From positions 1 to 40,630 of the forward strand of contig JAHBWR010000017.1 in the NCBI GenBank assembly GCA_019636875.1: a stretch of 40,630 nucleotides of DNA, in the 5' to 3' direction. This DNA is from Nitrospira sp. (lineage in GTDB: Bacteria; Nitrospirota; Nitrospiria; Nitrospirales; Nitrospiraceae). A program made the translations under genes and the position numbers. Of this stretch, positions 33,727-40,629 are shown one piece after another (within the stretch, counting starts at the first letter, position 1; every line of letters begins with the position of its first letter). Below the pieces are notes generated by a model that ran no database searches, was not told where the DNA came from, and worked only from the letters and a program-made list of their open reading frames with translations.

Positions 33727-34722
33727 TCAGAACCTGTGAATGACTCCAACACCCGCGTTCGTGTTGTGATCAACCGTCTGATGAATATTGACCCGACGGT
33801 TCACTCTCTGTACATAGAGCGCCACCGCGGTCTGATCCGTCAGCTGGTAGAGAAGTCTCCCGGTTCCCTGAAAGATATTTTCATGTTCGCCGTTTCGTTC
33901 ATCCCCACGAATCCCACTGCTCCAATTGTTTCGTTCGTAATGAAAGTCCAGTTCCAATTCGAGGTGCGGCATCAGCTCGGCATCTAAGCCGACCGCGACA
34001 AAATGGTGAACGTATGAATTATCCTCTTCAGGCTCGAAGTCCTGCCGGTGGCTCGCCAATCCCCGTTCGAAATGGTAGCCGGCAAAGAGCCTAAGATGCT
34101 CTCTGACTCGCCAAAAAATATGGGGGCCGATGGTCCAGAATGTCGTATTACGTCGAGCAAAGGTCTCGTTGTAGAGCCGCTTTCCAACTCTTCCTTGGAA
34201 TCGGAACTCCCAATTTTCAGACAGTCGCTGTTCAAGCCTGACGTATCCGACGTGCGACGTTACTCTCTCGTTCGCGAAGACTTCCGGTTCGGCGAGACTG
34301 ACCTCGCTGTTCCCAAGTAGTTGGTCAGGGGCCACAAAGTAGCGAACTCGAAGTGCGGTGTTGGGAGTAAATGAATGTAGGACTTCAAGAGCGACGCTGG
34401 CTTGGCTCCACTCGGGATTCACCGCAAAAATAAACCCCTGAGGTTTGATGGAAAAATCGGTTCGGCCCAGACCGGTCGTGATCGAATTCGCGATGAGGAA
34501 CCCCGGTTCAAAGACCATGTCGGACCCGAGTCCGGTGCGGGTGACGTCCAAGACCGGTTGGGATGGGTCGCCATCGAGCCCTGATCGGCGTGTGGCCGAA
34601 AACAGGGCGACGTCGTCTGTGTAAAACACGTTGCCGCTTGCCGTAACAGACCACTCTGCCAGTGCTTCAGAGAGTCCTCCCAGCGAAAAGATTGCAAGTA
34701 AAAACCAGACCCTCCGCAACAT
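33727..34722 (-). CDS. Outer-membrane beta-barrel protein
   Basis: A 331-residue protein with signal peptide MLRRVWFLLAIFSLGGLSEALA and a mature part made of alternating amphipathic strands (WSVTASGNVFYTDDVALF, SVALEVLHSFTPNTALRVRY, LELELDFHYERNNW) ending in Phe (GVGVIHRF), as in proteins inserted by the BAM machinery. The specific family is not recognised; it resembles the uncharacterised barrels common in exopolysaccharide and surface loci. The start chosen has AAGGAAG upstream and gives the signal peptide; the frame is open 34 codons further up. First of three minus-strand genes with the two carbonic anhydrases, so it might form a channel for bicarbonate or other small solutes; that is speculation. 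Confidence 0.75.
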   Translation of the reverse strand: MLRRVWFLLAIFSLGGLSEALAEWSVTASGNVFYTDDVALFSATRRSGLDGDPSQPVLDVTRTGLGSDMVFEPGFLIANSITTGLGRTDFSIKPQGFIFAVNPEWSQASVALEVLHSFTPNTALRVRYFVAPDQLLGNSEVSLAEPEVFANERVTSHVGYVRLEQRLSENWEFRFQGRVGKRLYNETFARRNTTFWTIGPHIFWRVREHLRLFAGYHFERGLASHRQDFEPEEDNSYVHHFVAVGLDAELMPHLELELDFHYERNNWSSGIRGDERNGEHENIFQGTGRLLYQLTDQTAVALYVQRVNRRVNIHQTVDHNTNAGVGVIHRF

Positions 34723-35162
34723 TCCGACTTCCTTTCCACCTCCGCTCACAGAACGATGGCCTATCGACTCCAATCGCCGCACCGCCGAGTGACCGGCTCT
34801 GTATCCAATCGGCTGCCTATACACTGCAGTGCCGACTAGACCAACAGCATCAAGGTAAACAACAAGACCTTCAGCAGCATCCCACGTCCTTTCACAACAC
34901 CCGAAGACGCCTAGTCACCTGCCACAGAGACTGGTGACCGCTGGTGATGAGCGTTGCCCGACCAGTGGTTCATCCACTCTCGAAGCTTTGTCTGTGGAGC
35001 GGGGTAAGGAGACAGTCTGGAGATTAGCGATGCGGGCTCGATGGTCTCTTCGCTCGACATATTTAGCGTGTCCAGACTGTGCTCACTAACGGCATCACCC
35101 AACCCGGAAGCGGCTCCTACTATGACAAAGGGGAAAACGCAGAATCAAGATAAAAGGTGCTA

Positions 35163-35188
35163 TTTCGCCCATACCGCACAGTGCGAAA
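35163..35188. promoter_or_regulatory. Second dyad upstream of slp
   Basis: TTTCGCCC and GTGCGAAA face each other across ten bases (core CGCCC 35166-35170, GTGCG 35181-35185), a variant of the same dyad found at 35284. It is 259 bases before the sigma-54 promoter and would be a distal site for the same activator. An inner CGCACAGTGCG palindrome overlaps it. Confidence 0.5.
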
Positions 35189-35279
35189 CCGCTCTTTTTA
35201 TAAGGATGCTTGGGGTGAAGGGAAGGAATCCCTTGAACTGATGCAGGATTGTGAACTAACAAACAATCGTCATTTTAAT

Positions 35280-35310
35280 ATTGCGCACCGTTTGGCTTGT
35301 GCGGTTTCGC
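35280..35310 (+). promoter_or_regulatory. 31-base dyad element upstream of slp
   Basis: CGCAC (35284-35288) and GTGCG (35299-35303) are ten bases apart, inside a 31-base element that matches the reverse complement of 31019-31049 at 26 positions. The dyad edge is 141 bases before the GG of the promoter at 35443. This is the probable enhancer-like site of an NtrC-family activator. Confidence 0.68.
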
Positions 35311-35442
35311 TCTATTTACTCATTTCAGGCAGGATGTCCACGCATCTCCCTAATCCGTATTCGTCGAAAAAATGGAGCCCTTACCATTCTAAGTCCTGAG
35401 ATTCCTTGGAATCGATTTTCCCTGCCCGCAGGAGGAACAACC

Positions 35443-35458
35443 AGGCAAACACTTTGCA
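35443..35458 (+). promoter_or_regulatory. Sigma-54 promoter of the slp unit
   Basis: AGGCAAACACTTTGCA has GG (35444-35445) and GC (35456-35457) exactly ten bases apart and a good TTTGCA -12 block. It is 14 of 16 identical to the RND promoter. Transcription would begin near 35469, about 160 bases before the slp ATG. Confidence 0.75.
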
Positions 35459-35627
35459 CAAGGTACAAACCGGAGGCTCACGATGGAACAAATCAGTGGA
35501 AACTATCTTTGAAGATTCCATCATCAGCACCGTCGTTGAGCGGCCTCAATCGATCGCCATGCTGATCACCTATGCGAAGCGAGAACGCCATCACCGCTCC
35601 GGTTTCCCGACAGGAAGGAGATTCGCC

Positions 35628-36326
35628 ATGCGTACCATCTACTTGCTTGCGATGTGTTTATGGTTGAACGCCTGCGCAACAACCCAGTTGTTTCCACCTG
35701 AGAGTACAAAAGATCTCACCAACGACACCGCTGCCATCACGGCGTGGAAGGACCAGGCTAGCTACACTTCCGGGGCTCATGCGCTCTCCACAAAAGTGCA
35801 ATTGGGAGGTCGGATTACCGAAGTCATTCCGAAACCAGGGGGTGTTGTCATTCTCGCAGAAGAACGGCCAATTGATCGTTATCTTGGCTATGGTCCCTCA
35901 AGTACCGGGAGGAAAGAGGCATTCAGATTCGCCATCGTGTTTACTGGTTTCCCAGACGATGACCTCTTGAAGGTCGGCAATCCACTTGCGGTCGTTGGCG
36001 AGATGGTGGGACCTAGACCGGAATCCAACAGTTCAGCACCGAGCGTCGTGCTTCCCCACCTCCTTGCGCAATGTCTTCACATCTGGAAATCTGAGCAGAT
36101 CGAAACCGACACGTTCCCTTATGAAGGCATGATGGGATACTACCCATTGGAAAGCCGAACGTTCTGCCGCAAAGAGGACAACGGGAAGAATTTGTCCACC
36201 GCGAATGATCGGAGATTTCACGTCCCGCCTTCTACGGGCGAATGGCAACGGATAGATCATGGCGTCAGCGCGCATGGACTTCCAGCGATGTCGCAAAACC
36301 GAGACATTTCCTTGGGTAAGTACTGA
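35628..36326 (+). CDS. slp: Slp-family outer-membrane lipoprotein
   Basis: A 232-residue lipoprotein: signal MRTIYLLAMCLWLNAC with Cys16 as the acylated residue, then a beta-rich domain with the Slp pattern (VQLGGRITEVIPKPGGVVIL, AEERPIDR, AIVFTGFPDDDLLKVGNPLAVVGEM, and LLAQCLHIW). Slp of Escherichia coli is a starvation- and acid-induced outer-membrane lipoprotein of unclear function. The C-terminal 60 residues are extra and disordered-looking. The ATG has AGGAAGGAG seven bases upstream; the open frame extends 74 codons back across the sigma-54 promoter and is not used. It heads a possible unit with the 51-residue peptide and the third carbonic anhydrase. Confidence 0.85.
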   Translation: MRTIYLLAMCLWLNACATTQLFPPESTKDLTNDTAAITAWKDQASYTSGAHALSTKVQLGGRITEVIPKPGGVVILAEERPIDRYLGYGPSSTGRKEAFRFAIVFTGFPDDDLLKVGNPLAVVGEMVGPRPESNSSAPSVVLPHLLAQCLHIWKSEQIETDTFPYEGMMGYYPLESRTFCRKEDNGKNLSTANDRRFHVPPSTGEWQRIDHGVSAHGLPAMSQNRDISLGKY

Positions 36327-36443
36327 GGGGCAGGTCCTAGGTATTCTCGTGGGTCTCGCGTTCCGGAGGTTATGGTGATCTGTGAAGTAGCTGCCCGATG
36401 TTCAGTCCGCTTGATAATCAACCCATCATAGAAAGGAGGGCTC

Positions 36444-36599
36444 ATGATAAGAGTGCTGTGTCTCGTTCTGTTGTCCGTTATCCTTATTTCTCCAGGCCTT
36501 GTTGAAAGCTTCACTCCGCACTCAGCTTCAGTCCCAATCCCACCAGGCACAAGTTCTGTGGCCACATCGGCCCCCGATTGCCGGATCCACACTTGCTAA
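36444..36599 (+). CDS. Small secreted peptide, 51 residues
   Basis: ATG at 36444 is preceded by AAAGGAGGG, the best ribosome-binding site in the region, at normal spacing. The product has a clear Sec signal (MIRVLCLVLLSVILISPGLVES) and a mature part of about 29 residues rich in Ser, Pro and Thr, ending in a two-cysteine motif DCRIHTC. A disulfide loop in the periplasm is possible. No family is recognised. It lies 117 bases behind slp and 197 before the third carbonic anhydrase on the same strand. Confidence 0.6.
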   Translation: MIRVLCLVLLSVILISPGLVESFTPHSASVPIPPGTSSVATSAPDCRIHTC

Positions 36600-36796
36600 G
36601 ACGCGTCGGAATGTTCGACTGCGCGAGCCCGAATATGTCTGTTCCACTTGATCTGGCTCATGATTAACGGCGATGCGTTGTATGCTCATGCAGCCTTGCT
36701 GATGCAGGTCTTGCTCCATCTCACATGACATTGCTGTCTGTTCAGAATATCAACCCCAATGTATCTTGGACAGTTAACCAGGAGGTGAATACCTTA

Positions 36797-37798
36797 ATGC
36801 AAAAGTCGTCGATGAGTTTTCTTTTTCTAGGTCTTGTCCTGATTGGACCAAACCTCCCTGCATCGGCATTTCTTTGGGAGCATACAGAGGAGAGCCAGGG
36901 GCACGATGGCACCCTCTGGGCGAATATTTCCGGTGAGCCAAGTGCCAATGCCGCTAATTTGCCGTATGCCTTTGCCGAATGTGCAATCGGGGCCCATCAA
37001 TCGCCAATCGCGATCAATGTGACCTCAAATCCCACTCCGATCAGCGTGAACCCCAAGACCCAGAGCCCCGACAATAACCCACCCGCGGAACGCGAGCGCC
37101 ATGTGAACTCGCTCACGGTACGGTACACCCCTTCGACCAGCACGATTGAAGGACCCGCCTTTGCGACGGATGAAAAGAATGTCTATGTGTTTCGAAATAC
37201 AGGACATGCGGTCCAAGTCTCCTTCTCACCGGGCTACTCCGGAACGCTGCTCATTGGGAAAGACGTGTACCCGCTGGTCCAACTCCATTTCCATACGCCG
37301 AGCGAACACATTGTCGTGACGGATCACTATCCTGCCGGGAAACAGTTCGCAGGGGAATTGCATTTCGTGCATCAGCGTGATGACGGCAGGCTGGCCGTGC
37401 TCGGTGTGCTGCTGGATGATTCCCACGGCTCTACCGGAACCAACCCGATCTTGCAGAAGATCATCGACTATACGCCGCATGACCACGACACATACAACAA
37501 GACCGGTGCCGACCAATGGCTGGATCCGTCACGATTGATTCCGGCCGATGACCCGCACGTGTATGCCTACGCTGGCTCCCTCACGACACCACCCTGTAGC
37601 GAAGGCGTCAGCTGGTACGTGGTATCCGAACCCCTTAAGGTGGCGCCTGCCCAAATCAAAAAGTTGGAGGCGTTCTTTCCGGCGAACAGCCGTGTCGTCC
37701 AGAACACGGCGACGCGCACCGTAGAGATTCACAACCATCTCCATGTCGATCAGGATCAGAACCCGAACCGACACGACGGCCATCATCGCAGAAGGTAG
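36797..37798 (+). CDS. Secreted alpha-carbonic anhydrase, copy 3 (diverged)
   Basis: A 333-residue alpha-class enzyme, longer and clearly different from the tandem pair. Signal peptide MQKSSMSFLFLGLVLIGPNLPASA, mature start FLWEHTEESQGHDG. Zinc histidines lie in LVQLHFHTPSEH (two) and AGELHFVHQ (one); YAFAECAIGAHQSPIAI and SLTTPPCSEGVSW are conserved. An insertion rich in Pro and Asn (about residues 75-100) and a His/Asp-rich tail (HNHLHVDQDQNPNRHDGHHR) could bind extra metal. GGAGG is 11 bases before the ATG; the frame runs 24 codons further up without a signal peptide. It is followed by a strong hairpin and may be the last gene of the slp unit. Confidence 0.92.
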   Translation: MQKSSMSFLFLGLVLIGPNLPASAFLWEHTEESQGHDGTLWANISGEPSANAANLPYAFAECAIGAHQSPIAINVTSNPTPISVNPKTQSPDNNPPAERERHVNSLTVRYTPSTSTIEGPAFATDEKNVYVFRNTGHAVQVSFSPGYSGTLLIGKDVYPLVQLHFHTPSEHIVVTDHYPAGKQFAGELHFVHQRDDGRLAVLGVLLDDSHGSTGTNPILQKIIDYTPHDHDTYNKTGADQWLDPSRLIPADDPHVYAYAGSLTTPPCSEGVSWYVVSEPLKVAPAQIKKLEAFFPANSRVVQNTATRTVEIHNHLHVDQDQNPNRHDGHHRRR

Positions 37799-37811
37799 AC
37801 CTTGCGCCTCG

Positions 37812-37850
37812 CGACGCAGGGCGGGTAATTTTCCTACCCGCCCTGCGTCG
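37812..37850 (+). terminator. Strong hairpin after the third carbonic anhydrase
   Basis: A perfect 16-base stem (37812-37827 with 37835-37850) with a 7-base loop, mostly G-C, lies 14 bases after the stop codon. The run after it is pyrimidine-rich but not a clean U-tract. It probably ends the plus-strand transcript and may protect its 3' end; it could also serve the convergent DUF2490 gene. Confidence 0.75.
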
Positions 37851-37972
37851 TCCTCTACTCTGCTTTGCCCTTCTCGCACTTCATTGAGGGATGCCACAGC
37901 ATTCTCGTTTCTCACGAGACAAAGCGTTGACAAAAGCTACGAGCAGGGCGTCACCCATTTGGTGAGAGCCTC

Positions 37973-38764
37973 CTAGAGATTGATATAAAACTGCAAGAGG
38001 AGGATGTGGTTGATCAGGTTCGCATTCCCATGGAGCGTTCGGCTGTTGAGCATCTGGTTTTGGTAGCCGATATCGACATTGAAGTACTGATTAAAGGTCT
38101 TGTTGATACCGAGAAAGAGCCGGTTTTGGTCGATTCCGGCGCCTGGTCCCTTACCGCCACGCCGCACGTCATCGACGGTATCGACTGAATTCAAGTTCAT
38201 AAAGATTTCGTCATACACGACGAGTGCCCAGTCTGGAGCGACCGGGAGGGGGTACGAGAGCTTGAACATTTGGCGGAATCGCAGAGCGGTGCCGGCTGCA
38301 TGCTCGATCCAGCGCTCTTCCATCCTGGTGCGACTCATAAACCGAAAGTCACCGAATTTCTGTGTATAGATGGCCTGTTGAAAGATCCGGCTTTCCTGGA
38401 AGAACGGCGATTGCGGCGGAGTATGGGGTTGATTGAAGTTGCCGACCCAGGCGTACCCTTGCCAGAGGGAGAGATGCTCCGTCAGTTGGTAGCCGATCGC
38501 GGGGCGGAGTAACAGCTGGTCAATGTTCGTAACATCGTCCCCAATGCGAGGATTCGCCTCCATGTAGGCGATGAATTTCGATGGCAGTTTCACGGTCAGA
38601 TAGACCGGTGTCCAGAGCCTGAAGTCCGACCTCGTGTTCGGCCCCAATTGTTCATACGCCTGCACCGGCGTCACACCGATTCCCGCTAGGCTCCCGATGA
38701 GCACCCCGATCCCTACGAGCCCTAACCAGTTCCGATTCAATAGCCTTCCGGCACGCAACAGCAT
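37973..38764 (-). CDS. DUF2490-family outer-membrane barrel protein
   Basis: A 263-residue protein with a Sec signal (hydrophobic WLGLVGIGVLIGSLAGIGVTPVQA, cleavage near residue 36) and the DUF2490 pattern of amphipathic strands: FRLWTPVYLTVKLPSKFIAYMEANPRI, QLLLRPAIGYQLTEHLSLWQGYAW and the Asn/Asp-rich NRLFLGINKTFNQYFNVDIGYQNQ. Function of the family is unknown; members are predicted outer-membrane barrels. AGGAGG lies five bases before the ATG. It is convergent with the third carbonic anhydrase and alone in its unit. Confidence 0.85.
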   Translation of the reverse strand: MLLRAGRLLNRNWLGLVGIGVLIGSLAGIGVTPVQAYEQLGPNTRSDFRLWTPVYLTVKLPSKFIAYMEANPRIGDDVTNIDQLLLRPAIGYQLTEHLSLWQGYAWVGNFNQPHTPPQSPFFQESRIFQQAIYTQKFGDFRFMSRTRMEERWIEHAAGTALRFRQMFKLSYPLPVAPDWALVVYDEIFMNLNSVDTVDDVRRGGKGPGAGIDQNRLFLGINKTFNQYFNVDIGYQNQMLNSRTLHGNANLINHILLLQFYINL

Positions 38765-38963
38765 AAAACCCTCCTCTTCTGGATATGGTTACACCAGGTT
38801 TAGGACACCTCTATTTCTGTGATGTGCGGATGTGGGTGAGTCAGACTGCGGATGCGCGTAGACCCGTAAAATCCCTCACTCGGATCGTACCGGCCAATCT
38901 TAGCTCCTAGCGCTGCTCACATCATCTACGCGTTCCCGTCACTCCGAAATGCCGGGTCTCTGC

Positions 38964-38992
38964 TCGACGGAGTGTTGTACTGCTTTTATAAT
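38964..38992 (+). promoter_or_regulatory. Sigma-70-like promoter upstream of arfB
   Basis: TCGACG (38964-38969) and a perfect TATAAT (38987-38992) are 17 bases apart. Transcription would start near 38999 and give a leader of about 130 bases before arfB. The rest of the 362-base gap 38765-39126 shows no gene or hairpin. Confidence 0.45.
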
Positions 38993-39126
38993 GTGTAAGG
39001 CCACAAAAAAATGCGCTCGTAGGAAGAACCCTGACAGCAGGGCAAATGCCGACACGTGAGTGCATATCCACCCGGAACGCTTTGGATCCATTGCAGAGAT
39101 GTATCGATTGTGCTAGCTAGTCAGGA

Positions 39127-39537
39127 ATGCTACAGGTCTTGCCTTCCATCGCCATTCCGGCTCATGAGATTGAGATCCATGCCGTACGATCCCAAGGTGC
39201 CGGCGGGCAGAACGTCAATAAGGTCGCGACCGCGATCCATCTACGCTTCGACGTGCGGGCATCTTCATTGCCTCAGCTTTTGAAGGATGAACTTCTAAAA
39301 CTGCACGACCACCGGATCTCCTGGGACGGGGTCATCACAATCAAGGCGCAGCAGTTCCGCACCCAGGAACGCAACCGCGAGGATGCACTGACTCGGCTAC
39401 GAGAGCTCATTCAACGGGCAGCGACCCCGCGCAAGAAGCGTAAACCAACCAGGCCATCCAAGGCGTCACAGAATCGGCGAATTGAGCACAAGAAGCGACA
39501 GGGACGGTTGAAGACACTGCGGAGGACGCTGGATTAG
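39127..39537 (+). CDS. arfB: ArfB-type peptidyl-tRNA hydrolase (ribosome rescue)
   Basis: A 136-residue release-factor-like protein with the catalytic GGQ motif in RSQGAGGQNVNKVATAIHLRF (about residues 21-41) and a basic C-terminal tail (KKRKPTRPSKASQNRRIEHK, then KRQGRLKTLRRTLD) that in ArfB enters the empty mRNA channel of a stalled ribosome. The enzyme releases the nascent chain from non-stop ribosomes. An in-frame TAG four codons earlier sets the ATG as start although its ribosome-binding site is poor. Its last 105 bases occur again, diverged, 890 bases downstream beyond a toxin-antitoxin pair. Confidence 0.9.
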   Translation: MLQVLPSIAIPAHEIEIHAVRSQGAGGQNVNKVATAIHLRFDVRASSLPQLLKDELLKLHDHRISWDGVITIKAQQFRTQERNREDALTRLRELIQRAATPRKKRKPTRPSKASQNRRIEHKKRQGRLKTLRRTLD

Positions 39538-39544
39538 CAGGTTG

Positions 39545-39874
39545 TTAGGCTGCAGCTCCAGTCTCTCGGCCGAGCGCTCGTGCGATATCTCGTGGGGTGG
39601 CGCCGAGCATTACGAGACCGCGTACCAATAAGTCGATCGAGACAGTTCGGTCTGCCGCCTCCATCTTCGCGACGCGAGATTGACTCGATCGGAGGCGTTT
39701 CGCCAAGGCGGACTGGGAAATCCCAGCGTCCTCACGACGCACCCGCAACGCTTGACTCAAATTCACCTTCATTTCAACGAGGGTAGCCTCTTCCGGTCGA
39801 AGTCCTAAGAATGAGCTGGTTGACCCAACATGCCAACCCCGAACCTTGAGTCGCTTTTGCTTAGACTTTTCCAT
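39545..39874 (-). CDS. higA: HigA-like XRE-family antitoxin
   Basis: A 109-residue DNA-binding protein with an XRE helix-turn-helix (LSQALRVRREDAGISQSALA, then KRLRSSQSRVAKMEAADRTV, about residues 40-80) and an N-terminal basic stretch. As the second gene of the pair it should neutralise the toxin and repress the promoter at 40236-40264. AGGAGG lies about nine bases before the ATG, 14 bases after the toxin stop. It ends eight bases from the convergent arfB. Confidence 0.88.
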   Translation of the reverse strand: MEKSKQKRLKVRGWHVGSTSSFLGLRPEEATLVEMKVNLSQALRVRREDAGISQSALAKRLRSSQSRVAKMEAADRTVSIDLLVRGLVMLGATPRDIARALGRETGAAA

Positions 39875-39888
39875 TACACCACTCCTCC

Positions 39889-40227
39889 TTAACCTGTGAC
39901 CTGGTCATAAGCACGCAACCGTCGCTGACATGCCTCAATGACTTGATGCGGCGTTGCCCGCGTCTTCTTCCTAAACACTTCTCCAATCACAATGGCATCG
40001 GAATCCACCCGATACAGAATGCGCCAGGTTCCCGTCTCATCAGGCACTCGCAGTTCATGGCAACGTGGGCCAACGATAGGCATCGGCCTTGACTGAGGCA
40101 TGCTCAGCGTTTCACCCCTTTGTAGCCGTCGGAGCAGAATACCGGTTTCGACACGGCCTGCGGCCGACAACGGCGGGGTTTTTACTTCCCCATGTAACCA
40201 GACCAGGGGTTTATCTGCTGGGCTCAT
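39889..40227 (-). CDS. higB: HigB/Gp49-like RelE-superfamily toxin
   Basis: A 112-residue basic protein of the phage-derived Gp49-like (HigB) group: KPLVWLHGEVKTPPLSAAGR, RRLQRGETLSMPQSRPMP, CHELRVPDETGTWRILYRV and VFRKKTRATPHQVIEACQRR match the RelE-fold core with the Arg- and Lys-rich active face. These toxins cut mRNA on the ribosome. The toxin-first order is typical for HigBA. It sits between two copies of the arfB 3' end. Confidence 0.88.
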   Translation of the reverse strand: MSPADKPLVWLHGEVKTPPLSAAGRVETGILLRRLQRGETLSMPQSRPMPIVGPRCHELRVPDETGTWRILYRVDSDAIVIGEVFRKKTRATPHQVIEACQRRLRAYDQVTG

Positions 40228-40235
40228 TCACTTCT

Positions 40236-40264
40236 ACTATATGTCATTATTGACATCGTAGCAA
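40236..40264 (-). promoter_or_regulatory. Promoter and operator of the toxin-antitoxin pair
   Basis: On the minus strand TTGCTA (40264-40259) and TATAGT (40241-40236) are 17 bases apart. The spacer carries the palindrome ATGTCATTATTGACAT (40241-40256), with perfect 6-base arms. This is the usual arrangement for autorepression by the antitoxin. It lies about ten bases before the toxin start, so the leader is nearly absent. Confidence 0.65.
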
Positions 40265-40322
40265 CTTCCTCCATTGGCATCGGAGAAGTGCACATTGTTG
40301 GGCGTCTACTCCAACCCCTTGT

Positions 40323-40427
40323 AAGAAACGTAACCCGACCGGGCCATCCAAGGCGTCACAGAATCGGCGGATTGGGCAGAAGAAGCGGCAAGGACGGTTG
40401 AAGGCACTCAGAAAAACGGTCGACTGA
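40323..40427 (+). pseudogene. Duplicated 3' end of arfB
   Basis: An open stretch of 34 codons that repeats the C-terminal tail of ArfB (KKRNPTGPSKASQNRRIGQK onward, ending TVD and TGA) at roughly 85% identity with 39433-39537. There is no start codon, GGQ domain or ribosome-binding site, so it is a fragment. With the intact arfB it brackets the toxin-antitoxin pair as an imperfect direct repeat. Confidence 0.8.
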
Positions 40428-40479
40428 CAGGAGATGAGCCCGGTCCAACTTGAATGCGGTAGTCCAGCTTTAAGGCAAC

Positions 40480-40629
40480 CTAGGAATGAGGGTGTTTCAT
40501 TTTCGTCGCGCTGCTCTTTGCCTGCTGCAGCAGCGCTTGGGCCTCTGGAATGAATTCCACCCGTTGATCTTTCTGAGCGAGAGCTAACGCATCCGACGCC
40601 ATCGCCGCCGCTTCGTGATGCCGGCCGTG
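40480..40629 (-). CDS. C-terminal end of an unidentified protein (cut by window edge)
   Basis: Minus-strand frame open from the window end to a TAG at 40480-40482, 49 residues (HGRHHEAAAMASDALALAQK, then EFIPEAQALLQQAKSSATKM). Helix-rich and alanine-rich, perhaps the end of a TPR or sensor-type protein; too short to name. Confidence 0.55.
   Translation of the reverse strand, partial: HGRHHEAAAMASDALALAQKDQRVEFIPEAQALLQQAKSSATKMKHPHS

Larger units (their letters stand above)
34723..35627. other. Divergent regulatory region between the barrel gene and slp
   Basis: Nine hundred bases without a convincing gene between divergent transcription units. It holds two dyads of the CGCNC-N10-GTGCG type and a sigma-54 promoter (listed separately), all oriented to serve slp. 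No promoter for the barrel gene could be identified. The open frame that runs into slp from 35406 starts upstream of the promoter and is not translated as such. Confidence 0.55.

Noticed and set aside
35406..35627. N-terminal extension of slp to 35406
   Set aside because: It would start upstream of the sigma-54 promoter and lacks a signal peptide at its start; the ATG at 35628 has a strong ribosome-binding site and gives a lipobox.
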